DNA of 7,680 nt from positions 1 through 7,680 of the forward strand of contig CAMZKI010000180.1 in the NCBI GenBank assembly GCA_947311125.1, in the 5' to 3' direction. Position numbers and translations under genes: made by a program. This DNA is from an uncultured Chlorobiota bacterium (GTDB taxonomy: Bacteria; Bacteroidota; Bacteroidia; Bacteroidales; JAADGE01). The notes beneath the pieces were generated by a model. It was not told the origin of the DNA and searched no databases. It saw only the letters and a list, made by a program, of their open reading frames with translations. Below, in pieces: positions 1 to 6,457 of the stretch. The number at the start of each line of letters is the position of its first letter. The stretch's first letter is position 1.

Positions 1-150
1 ATTTTGCTGTTTTTTTTTTATAAAATAGACTTTTTTTTGAAACCTTTTTTAAAACTTCACGTATATCAAAACAAGAAAAGGCTAAAAATTTAGTCAGTAA
101 ATAAAATAGTGATAACTTAAATAATTTTTTGGTGTTTTTATGGTTTTAAG
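1..150. other. Non-coding, T-tract-rich intergenic region
   Basis: No convincing gene lies here. Three T runs sit near the left edge (about 10 Ts at 10-19, 8 at 31-38, 6 at 45-50), and further short T runs occur at 125-130 and 134-138. A + strand frame is open from position 1 to a TAG at 91-93, but its translation is almost all Phe, Lys, Leu and Ile, as expected from poly-T/poly-A sequence, so I do not call it. The region is best read as the 3' untranslated end of a + strand transcript from beyond the left edge, since it runs into a + strand terminator. Confidence 0.5.
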
Positions 151-176
151 ACCCGGCAGTTCTTGCCGGGTTTTTT
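151..176 (+). terminator. Rho-independent terminator for a + strand transcript entering from the left
   Basis: A perfect 8-bp stem, ACCCGGCA (151-158) with TGCCGGGT (164-171), encloses a 5-base loop and is followed by a T run (171-176). It is by far the most GC-rich stretch in this AT-rich gap. The T run follows the stem on the + strand. On the - strand the sequence after the stem is CTTAAAACC, so it would work only weakly for the convergent GSCFA gene ending at 202. Confidence 0.85.
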
Positions 177-201
177 GTTAAATTATCTTTGCTTTGATGT
201 T

Positions 202-1215
202 TTATCGCTCAGGAGGATGATTTAACAACTTCAAAAAATAATTTTTCTCATTTTCAAAGTCAATATAAGGATGTTTTTCGGAAAGTTTTTTAATTTTATC
301 TAAACTTGAATTTAAGAACTTTTGGGTTTGCTCGGTATCTAAAACAAAAATCTTATGAGATACGGCAGAAACGATTTTACTTATCTTTTCTGTTAATGTT
401 AAGGTTTCGTTATCAAAAAAAGATTTTCGAAAAAATTTAAAAATATAATCAACAGCAACTTCATTAGGGTGAACCAAATCGATATCATAAAAACGATAAT
501 CTCGTAAATCATCATTCAGTATCTCGTAAGCCGGAAAATAATAAATATTTTTATTTGTTTTTATTATTTTCTCAATAGATGTCCTTATAACAGCTTTGCT
601 TAAAAAATTTTCAGGGAAGCCGTCTTTAAGATGCCTTACGGGACTTACGGAAAAAATCAATTTTATTTTAGGATTAAATCTCTGTAAAAGCCGGATAATC
701 AGATTAAATTTCTCGCTTATTTCTTCACTCGTTAAAAGTATTTTTTTGAATTCGGATGAAGGAACTTTATGGCAGTTTGCAACTGTCATATCAGTTTTTA
801 CATGTTTGTAAACCCAAGCGGTGCCAAGTGTAATAAAAAGAAAATCAGCATCTTTAAGAAAATTATGAGCATTATTTATTGATTCGTTTACGGAACGTAA
901 TGTTAATTTTTTGTCAGTATGCGAAAATTTACCGTGATGATAAAAACTGTGCCAATATTCATTATAAAAAAACAAATCTTTTTCTTTAAATAAAGTTTTA
1001 TCGATAATAAAATTAAGAGAATCAAAAACAGAAATAGGGTTATAAATAATTCCGAACGGATTTATATTTATTTTGAATTTTAACTTTCCTAACTTATTTC
1101 CTATATTTTCCGTGAAACAAGAGCCCGTAAACATCATTTTAGACCTGTAGGTAATGTTAAAGTCAAAATGTTCGGGTTTAAAAATTGTTCTGAAGCTGTT
1201 ATTTTCGTAACTCAT
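202..1215 (-). CDS. GSCFA domain-containing protein (SGNH/GDSL-hydrolase-like)
   Basis: This 337-residue protein carries the family signature GSCF at residues 31-34 in the context TGSCFTENIG, near the N-terminus as is usual for the family. Other conserved-looking blocks are NPFGIIYNP (52-60), WHSFYHHGKFSH (88-99), TLGTAWVY (129-136), SVSPVRHLKDG (189-199) and DLVHPNE (246-252). The last resembles the terminal Asp-x-x-His block of SGNH esterases. By that analogy Ser32 would be the nucleophile and Asp246/His249 its partners; this is inference, as GSCFA proteins have no well-established substrate. Residues from about 265 to the end form a charged, probably helical tail. No signal peptide or membrane segment is seen, so it is probably cytoplasmic. 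The ATG at 1213-1215 fits, because the N-terminus before GSCF has a natural length. No Shine-Dalgarno site is visible. The gene is divergent from the secreted hydrolase. Confidence 0.88.
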   Translation of the reverse strand: MSYENNSFRTIFKPEHFDFNITYRSKMMFTGSCFTENIGNKLGKLKFKININPFGIIYNPISVFDSLNFIIDKTLFKEKDLFFYNEYWHSFYHHGKFSHTDKKLTLRSVNESINNAHNFLKDADFLFITLGTAWVYKHVKTDMTVANCHKVPSSEFKKILLTSEEISEKFNLIIRLLQRFNPKIKLIFSVSPVRHLKDGFPENFLSKAVIRTSIEKIIKTNKNIYYFPAYEILNDDLRDYRFYDIDLVHPNEVAVDYIFKFFRKSFFDNETLTLTEKISKIVSAVSHKIFVLDTEQTQKFLNSSLDKIKKLSEKHPYIDFENEKNYFLKLLNHPPER

Positions 1216-1240
1216 ATAAGGGCAGCGTATTAAAAATAAA

Positions 1241-1272
1241 TTTGACTTGTTTTATATAAAATATTATGTTTG
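1241..1272 (+). promoter_or_regulatory. Bacteroidota-type promoter for the secreted hydrolase
   Basis: TTTG at 1241-1244 serves as the -33 box. TATGTTTG at 1265-1272 matches the -7 consensus TAnnTTTG at every fixed position. The 20-base spacing is what the Bacteroidota primary sigma factor normally prefers. The predicted RNA start is a few bases past 1272, roughly 1276-1280. It lies in the short gap between the divergent GSCFA gene and the hydrolase. The -7 box overlaps the upstream ATG at 1266-1268, so that ATG would not be in the mRNA; this supports translation starting at 1299. The motif is short and the region AT-rich, so a chance match is possible. Confidence 0.6.
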
Positions 1273-1298
1273 TGTTTTACAACATAAAAATATTCATT

Positions 1299-4200
1299 AT
1301 GAAACATTTTTATTTTTTCATAACATTTATTTTAACATTCCCTGTCGTAATCTATTCTCAAGACAGAGACCCTTTCGGAAATCTTGACAAATCAAAAATT
1401 AAAACAGGCTTATTATATGACAAAGTTAAACTTCCTGTTTCAAAAATAAAATCATTTACGGCAAATAATAAAGAATTCATAAACAGCCCCTCAGAATGGA
1501 GAGAAATACTCGGAGAAATAAGACAGGCAAGTTTCAAAAAAACAACTCCTGATGTTTTGAAACTAAAACAAAGTGTAAAATCGAAATTAAGAAAAAATAT
1601 ATTTACGATAGGGATTATAAATTTTCGATATAACAGCTTTAAAAAAGAAGCGTTAGAGAACGGTTCGGTAAAAGTTGTCAACAATAAAATAGTAGTTACA
1701 AATGATAATGTTTATGATTATAACACGGTTTTTACTGTTTCTCCGGTTGACACAAAACAATATACGGGCAAATCAATAGTTTTTGATTTTGCTTCCGATT
1801 ATTATTTTTCAAATTATGATAAAAAACCGGATTATATAATTGTAGATTTTAATGAAGGTAAAGGCTTTCAAAAAATAAAACCCGATGATAAAGTTAAGAT
1901 TAGTTATAAATATGACGGAGTAAAATACATAAATATCAAACTCGTATTAAAATCCGGAGAAACTTTTTCAAGCGGTTTTAAAATAAAAATAGCAACACCT
2001 AAGATGCCTGCACCGAGTGAAATATGGACAGGTTATACAGCGGATATTCCGTACCTCGGCTCTGCCGCACAAGGAGAAGTCGGTGTTTTTTTCGGTAACG
2101 GAAACAGCGATTTTACACGTCCGGTTATAATTGTTGACGGATTTGACCCCGGCGACACCAGGGATATTGCAGGTCTTTGGGATATCGCAAACCAGCAAAA
2201 TATGGTTGATAATTTGCGTGCCGAAGGATACGATTTTGTAATTGCGAACTTTTACGGAGGCGATGATTACATACAAAGAAATGCCATGCTTGTCGTAAAA
2301 TTGATACAAGATATTAATACAAGAATGACAGCGGCAGGAACTATGAAACCTGCAAATCAAATTGTTGTAATAGGACCGAGTATGGGAGGATTAATAACCA
2401 GATATGCAATAAGGTATATGGAGCAAAACAGCATTTCGCATAATGTCAGAAACTGGATATCTTTTGATTCGCCGATGAAAGGAGCTGATATACCGCTCGG
2501 ATTGCAACATTGGGTTCGCTTTTTTGCAGAAGAAGCGGGTGTTACGGGAGCACAGGAAGCACAAGTGGCTTTATCAGGACCTGCAGCAAAACAAATGCTT
2601 ATATATCATTATACGGCAACAAGCGGGAATACGGCTAATTCTAACGGTCTGTTTACCTCATTTTATAATGAAATTAACGCAATGGGATTTCCGGAACAGA
2701 CAAGAATTGTTGCAATTGCAAACGGAAGCGGCTATGCTCAAGACCAAGGTTTTGGGCCCGGTGACCAAGTTGTTGATTATACGTACAGAAGTTTGCTTGT
2801 GGACATAAACGGAAATATTTGGGCTGTTCCGAATCAAAGCTATCAGCGTATTTTTCAGGGAGGACTTAATAAAATATGGCCCTTACCTGATACTTATGAA
2901 AATATATATGTTAACAATACACTTCCTTATGACGGAGCGGCAGGCGGTAAAAGGAGCACTTTTTTAGAATTAGACCAAACTGACACAGGAGGTTACGGAG
3001 ATATTGTTGCTTTACACAATGACCACAGCTTTATTCCGACAATAAGTTCAATGTGCGTTCAAAATACTGTTGACCCGTATTATAATATTAATGACAATAT
3101 CAATACACTTACAACTCCTTTTGATAAACTTTATTATCCGGTTGAAAATCAGGAACATGTTGCCATAACGCCCGAATCGTATAATTGGTTTTATCATGAA
3201 GTGATAAATTTTGCTCCGCAGTTTACCTCTGTTCCGATTGCTTCGGTTAACGAAGACAGTCAATATTCTTATACCTTAACGGCAAGCGATGAAAACGAAT
3301 GGAATACATTAATTTACGAACTTATCGAAAAACCGGCTTGGTTGAATTTTGATGCAAATACGGGTATTTTTAGCGGAATACCTGCTAACGAAGATGTGGG
3401 CATACATAACGTATCGGTTAAAGTTACCGATGGACTTGATGAAAGTATTCAAACTTTTACCGTTACCGTTAATAATGTTAACGATGCACCCGTTTTTACA
3501 TCAATTCCTGCGGAAACGGCAACGGAAGACAGTGAATATACTTACATAATTACGGCAACCGATGAAGACCCGACAAATGATACTTTAACACTTTCTGCAG
3601 TCGATATTCCGGCTTGGCTTAATTTTGATGCGGGAACAGGCACATTGTCCGGCACACCTTTGAATGAAGATGTCGGAACATATAATGTAAAACTTCGCGT
3701 TAATGACGGAACTGTTGATGTTGACCAAAATTTCACAATTACTGTACAAAACACAAATGACGCACCTTCTCTTAATGAAGATTTAGAAGACCAAAACATA
3801 CTTGCAGGCACAGACTTTTCTTATACATTTGCCAAAGCTTGTTTTACGGACATTGACGCAGGAGACACCTTGTATTACAGTGCTTATTTATCCGACGGTT
3901 CAGGTCTGCCTGATTGGTTGAATTTTAACCCTGAAAACAGAACTTTCAGCGGAACTCCTTATGACGTGCAAATACTAAATGTAAAAGTAACGGCAACGGA
4001 CGATTCAAGTGCGACTGTTTCCGGTAACTTTACAATAACGGTGAACGAAAATAATGTTGCGGAAAGTTCTCCTGATGAAGATTTTAAAATTTATCCGAAT
4101 CCGGCAAGAGATTTTATCTATTTTGACTTGCCCTACAGTAAAACTCCTTATGTATTTGATTTGTATGACATAAACGGTAAAAAAATAATTTCGCAAAATA

Positions 4201-4313
4201 TTTCCTCAAATGAGGAAGATGAAATAAATATAAGCAAACTGTCAAGAGGTTATTATATTATTAAATTAAAAATATCCGAAAGGCTTATTTATAAAAAGTT
4301 TACCGTACAATAG
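1299..4313 (+). CDS. T9SS-secreted lipase-like alpha/beta hydrolase with three cadherin/Ig-like repeats
   Basis: This is a 1004-residue exported protein, probably a lipase or esterase at the cell surface or outside the cell. The order is: signal peptide (1-20, KH then a hydrophobic run, likely cleaved before Gln21); a beta-rich N-terminal region (about 21-265); an alpha/beta-hydrolase core (about 270-640); three cadherin/He_PIG-like repeats (639-727, 730-821, 822-916); and a type-A sorting domain (928-1004) beginning KIYPNP and ending in a basic, hydrophobic tail. The core shows PVIIVDGFDP (275-284), a likely oxyanion loop, and the nucleophile elbow GPSMG with Ser361. His573, His576 or His620 could be the catalytic histidine; the acid is not assigned. 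An earlier in-frame ATG at 1266 would put 11 residues before the signal peptide, but it lies inside the likely promoter, so I start at 1299. The natural substrate cannot be read from sequence. Confidence 0.85.
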   Translation: MKHFYFFITFILTFPVVIYSQDRDPFGNLDKSKIKTGLLYDKVKLPVSKIKSFTANNKEFINSPSEWREILGEIRQASFKKTTPDVLKLKQSVKSKLRKNIFTIGIINFRYNSFKKEALENGSVKVVNNKIVVTNDNVYDYNTVFTVSPVDTKQYTGKSIVFDFASDYYFSNYDKKPDYIIVDFNEGKGFQKIKPDDKVKISYKYDGVKYINIKLVLKSGETFSSGFKIKIATPKMPAPSEIWTGYTADIPYLGSAAQGEVGVFFGNGNSDFTRPVIIVDGFDPGDTRDIAGLWDIANQQNMVDNLRAEGYDFVIANFYGGDDYIQRNAMLVVKLIQDINTRMTAAGTMKPANQIVVIGPSMGGLITRYAIRYMEQNSISHNVRNWISFDSPMKGADIPLGLQHWVRFFAEEAGVTGAQEAQVALSGPAAKQMLIYHYTATSGNTANSNGLFTSFYNEINAMGFPEQTRIVAIANGSGYAQDQGFGPGDQVVDYTYRSLLVDINGNIWAVPNQSYQRIFQGGLNKIWPLPDTYENIYVNNTLPYDGAAGGKRSTFLELDQTDTGGYGDIVALHNDHSFIPTISSMCVQNTVDPYYNINDNINTLTTPFDKLYYPVENQEHVAITPESYNWFYHEVINFAPQFTSVPIASVNEDSQYSYTLTASDENEWNTLIYELIEKPAWLNFDANTGIFSGIPANEDVGIHNVSVKVTDGLDESIQTFTVTVNNVNDAPVFTSIPAETATEDSEYTYIITATDEDPTNDTLTLSAVDIPAWLNFDAGTGTLSGTPLNEDVGTYNVKLRVNDGTVDVDQNFTITVQNTNDAPSLNEDLEDQNILAGTDFSYTFAKACFTDIDAGDTLYYSAYLSDGSGLPDWLNFNPENRTFSGTPYDVQILNVKVTATDDSSATVSGNFTITVNENNVAESSPDEDFKIYPNPARDFIYFDLPYSKTPYVFDLYDINGKKIISQNISSNEEDEINISKLSRGYYIIKLKISERLIYKKFTVQ
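3213..4046 (+). repeat. Three tandem cadherin/He_PIG-like domain repeats within the hydrolase
   Basis: Three units of about 90-95 codons each carry a core motif at the same place: PAWLNFDA, PAWLNFDA and PDWLNFNP. The first two units are followed by NVNDAP and NTNDAP linkers, which resemble the calcium-binding linkers of cadherin-like repeats. At DNA level, 3333-3355 and 3609-3631 match at 21 of 23 bases, 276 bases (exactly 92 codons) apart. Units 1 and 2 are therefore a younger duplicate pair than unit 3. Such repeats usually act as spacers or carbohydrate/adhesion modules between a catalytic domain and the sorting tail. Confidence 0.75.
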
Positions 4314-4319
4314 CAGAAT

Positions 4320-4347
4320 TTTGATTACTTAATATCAAATTTTTTTT
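4320..4347 (+). terminator. Possible weak terminator after the secreted hydrolase
   Basis: A 6-bp AT-rich stem, TTTGAT (4320-4325) with ATCAAA (4334-4339), is followed directly by 8 Ts (4340-4347), seven bases past the hydrolase stop codon. The position and T run fit a terminator. The stem has only one G-C pair per arm, so its strength is doubtful. Confidence 0.4.
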
Positions 4348-4379
4348 CCGGTTTTAAGAAAAAATTGTAATTTAACAAC

Positions 4380-4400
4380 ATGAAAATAATAAGTTGTTGA
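4380..4400 (+). other. Six-codon leader ORF, or a frame-shifted true start, at the histidine kinase 5' end
   Basis: ATG at 4380 opens a six-codon frame (MKIISC) ending at TGA 4398-4400. That stop overlaps the tandem TTG TTG codons (4394-4399) that begin the kinase frame. One extra A in the AAAA run at 4383-4386 would join this ATG to the kinase frame, giving MKNNKLLKEKSEIF, a natural-looking N-terminus. It may be a coupled leader peptide, a single-base sequence error, or a real frameshift with TTG used instead. Confidence 0.4.
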
Positions 4401-5785
4401 AAGAAAAATCGGAAATATTTAACATCAGATATGTAAAGTATATATCAGATATTACGGCAAAAAGACTTAATGTCTTGATGCCCTTATCTGTTTTAATACT
4501 TACCTTGCTTATTCTTTCCGACATATATATAAGGCATAGTTACGCAGCTGTTCTTACTCGTATTTTTCCGTTATTTTTGTCAATTTATTTATATATCTAT
4601 AACAAAGTTAACCCGAAGCCGAAAGTCGGTAAAACCGTATTATATAATATTTTGCTTGCAAGTATTCCTGCTATGATGTTTGCAAAGTATCTTGTTCATT
4701 ACGGAACAGGCACTTCATATACAAATATAATCGGGATTATTGTTGCTGTTTTTATAATTTCTTTAGAAGTAAGAGCTGATTTATTAAATACGATATTAAT
4801 TTATGCGTTACCGCCGTTTATTTTTGCAGTTGTTTTATTTATGTTTTTTCCGGTTAATCAAAAAGAGGTTCAGCCTCTTATTAACATTATTTTAATTCTT
4901 TTTGTAGGTTTTTTTGTTAACAGAGTGCAAAATAATTTCAGATATAAGGCTTTTATATCAAACTACTTGCTGCAATCAGAGAAATTAAAACTGGAAGAAT
5001 CTAATGACAAATTGAACCTTTATAAGAGAAAACTTGAAGCTATGGTAGAGAAAAAAACTTTGAGTTTAAGATATGCACTTGAAAAAGCAAAAGAGAGCGA
5101 TGCTTTAAAAACTCAATTCTTACAGAATATTTCTCATGAATTAAGGACACCTATGAATGCCGTTATCGGATTTAGTGATATTGTTTCAAAAAAAAATTCA
5201 TCGTTTAAAAAAGAATACAAAATAATAGAACAAAGCCTGAACAGGTTGTTAAAAACAATAGAGAATATAATTTTACTTTCAAAACTTCAGTCCGGCAAAA
5301 CAGGGCTTGAACTAAGCAAATTCTACGCAGCAAAACTAAACAAAGATTTACTCGATATAATTAAATTTCAGATTGAAGAAAGCAGCAAGCCTCTTACTGT
5401 TGAATTTAAAGATAATACAGGCGGAGACTTTTATTTTTACTCGGACGAAGAAAAGATAAAACAGATTTTTAATCAAATTTTTGATAATGCCGTAAAATAT
5501 ACCGAAAAAGGTAAGATTGAAATATTAATTAATAAAAAAAATGACAATGAAGTTGAATACATAATATCAGACAGCGGAATAGGAATACCGTCCGAAGAAT
5601 TGCCTTTTATTTTTGACGTATTCAGGAAATCGGACAAACGAAATAAATTTTATGAAGGAACAGGTATAGGCTTATCAATTGCAAAATTTATTACAAAATT
5701 ATTAGGAGGGCAAATATTTGTTAAATCCTCAGAAAATAACGGAACAACAGTAAAACTTATCCTGAAAATATCAAATGTCAAATAA
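4394..5785 (+). CDS. Six-helix membrane sensor histidine kinase
   Basis: This 463-residue kinase would autophosphorylate and pass phosphate to a response regulator. Six hydrophobic segments lie at about 29-46, 52-70, 81-101, 109-126, 132-153 and 160-176, with short loops and no large periplasmic sensor domain. A charged coiled coil (about 190-238) leads to the dimerisation/H-box, NISHELRTP, with phospho-acceptor His248. The ATPase domain has an N-box (Asn360, Asn365 in NQIFDNAVKYT), G1 box DSGIGI (393-398), F-box (404-412), G2 box GTGIGL (422-427) and a final NGT (449-451); all key residues are present. It has no PAS or receiver domain, and no response regulator is adjacent. The start is unusual: a stop at 4373-4375 and the first in-frame ATG only at 4478-4483 leave TTG (4394 or 4397) as the likely start. 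An out-of-frame ATG lies at 4380. See findings. Confidence 0.9.
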   Translation: MLKEKSEIFNIRYVKYISDITAKRLNVLMPLSVLILTLLILSDIYIRHSYAAVLTRIFPLFLSIYLYIYNKVNPKPKVGKTVLYNILLASIPAMMFAKYLVHYGTGTSYTNIIGIIVAVFIISLEVRADLLNTILIYALPPFIFAVVLFMFFPVNQKEVQPLINIILILFVGFFVNRVQNNFRYKAFISNYLLQSEKLKLEESNDKLNLYKRKLEAMVEKKTLSLRYALEKAKESDALKTQFLQNISHELRTPMNAVIGFSDIVSKKNSSFKKEYKIIEQSLNRLLKTIENIILLSKLQSGKTGLELSKFYAAKLNKDLLDIIKFQIEESSKPLTVEFKDNTGGDFYFYSDEEKIKQIFNQIFDNAVKYTEKGKIEILINKKNDNEVEYIISDSGIGIPSEELPFIFDVFRKSDKRNKFYEGTGIGLSIAKFITKLLGGQIFVKSSENNGTTVKLILKISNVK

Positions 5786-5840
5786 AATAAATAAGTGTTA
5801 TCTTGTTAAAGTGTTTATAATTACATAAATAATTTATATA

Positions 5841-5865
5841 TTGTGGTGCTGTAAAAACATCACAA
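5841..5865 (+). promoter_or_regulatory. Hairpin directly abutting the acyltransferase start codon
   Basis: TTGTGGTG (5841-5848) pairs with CATCACAA (5858-5865) in an 8-bp stem with one G-U pair and a 9-base loop, CTGTAAAAA. The last base of the stem is the base just before the ATG at 5866. A short palindrome, ATAAAT-A-ATTTAT (5825-5837), lies just upstream. If transcribed, the stem could limit ribosome access; as DNA, it could be an operator. No T run follows, so it is not a terminator. Function is inferred only from position. Confidence 0.4.
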
Positions 5866-6456
5866 ATGTCAGTTTATAATTACAAGCTTCATAAGTTAAA
5901 AGACTTTAACCGTTTGTATGAAATAGGAAAACTGGTTCACGATACTTTAGTTGAATCAGGACACATATCTTCTCGATATGACAAATATGTCGATTTGTAT
6001 CCGCACTTAAACAAAATTCCTGAAACAAGCATATTAATTGCAGAATCAGGAGGGAAGATTATAGGTACAAATTCAATGACACTTGAAAGCCCTGCAGGTT
6101 TGCACACCGATAAATTTTTTAAAGAAGAAACTGACTGCTTCAGAAAAAATAAAAAAATACTCGGCAGTTCTTGGCGAATTGCTACTTCAAAAGAATACCG
6201 GAAAAACATTCGCTTATTTTTAGACCTTATCCAAAACAGTTTTTTTCTTGCTAAAGAAATGAATATAGAAACCTGTCTCTTTGTTTTTGACAAAAAACAC
6301 GAAGAATTTTACAAAAAATTGCTTGATGCCGAAACCGTTGCCGAAAAAATATGTAATATTGAGCCCGAAATTGACATACTTATGGTATTGATGAGAACCG
6401 ATACCGAAAATTCGCAAAAACATTTGTCAAAAATATTTAAAAGAAGAAAGTTTTAA
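5866..6456 (+). CDS. GNAT-fold acyltransferase, FeeM/autoinducer-synthase-like (putative)
   Basis: This 196-residue protein has the layout of the GNAT-fold acyltransferases related to FeeM (N-acyl amino acid synthase) and acyl-homoserine-lactone-type synthases. ILIAESGGKIIGTNSMTLES (56-75) fits the strand pair that begins the core, followed by GLHTDKFFKEE (79-88), which resembles the family's glycine-leucine-proline-x-aspartate segment. FDKKHEEFYKKLLDAE (141-156) fits the pattern of a histidine followed by FY-x-x-x-L near the C-terminus. The segment where relatives usually have a Glu before a conserved Arg reads LGSSWRIATS (99-108), so that Glu seems absent. The rest, notably residues 157-196, is lysine-rich and not diagnostic. 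No signal peptide or membrane helix is seen, so it is likely cytoplasmic. The donor and acceptor are unknown. It ends one base before the pseudouridine synthase, implying co-transcription. I recognise the fold by pattern only; an ordinary GNAT remains possible. Confidence 0.55.
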   Translation: MSVYNYKLHKLKDFNRLYEIGKLVHDTLVESGHISSRYDKYVDLYPHLNKIPETSILIAESGGKIIGTNSMTLESPAGLHTDKFFKEETDCFRKNKKILGSSWRIATSKEYRKNIRLFLDLIQNSFFLAKEMNIETCLFVFDKKHEEFYKKLLDAETVAEKICNIEPEIDILMVLMRTDTENSQKHLSKIFKRRKF

Positions 6457-6457
6457 A

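Noticed and set aside
184..191. TATCTTTG, a full match to the Bacteroidota -7 box on the + strand
   Set aside because: It lies just past a terminator and would drive RNA antisense to the GSCFA gene. The only TTG upstream (163-165) is inside the terminator stem. Such 8-mers are common by chance in AT-rich DNA.
211..219. AGGAGGATG, resembling a Shine-Dalgarno site and start codon on the + strand
   Set aside because: It is the complement of the last codons of the GSCFA gene (HPP), and the + strand frame after that ATG stops within two codons.
596..811. Open + strand frame of 71 codons
   Set aside because: It lies entirely inside the GSCFA gene on the other strand, which has clear family motifs; the product has no recognisable features.
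1968..2360. Open - strand frame of 130 codons
   Set aside because: It is antisense to the well-supported hydrolase core. The composition (many Cys, Arg, Ile) is what reverse-reading of that coding sequence gives.
2524..2808. Open + strand frame of 94 codons in another frame
   Set aside because: It overlaps the hydrolase domain, which is intact in its own frame; no motif supports the alternative.
3542..3811. Open - strand frame of 89 codons
   Set aside because: It is antisense to the cadherin-like repeats; the Ser/Val-rich product mirrors their Thr/Asp-rich codons.
4863..4879. Hairpin AAGAGG-TTCAG-CCTCTT inside the histidine kinase gene
   Set aside because: It lies in the middle of an intact frame (residues QKEVQPL), has no immediate T run, and is short enough to arise by chance.
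5937..6293. Open - strand frame of 118 codons
   Set aside because: It is antisense to the acyltransferase gene, whose frame shows family-like motifs and is tightly spaced with the next gene.
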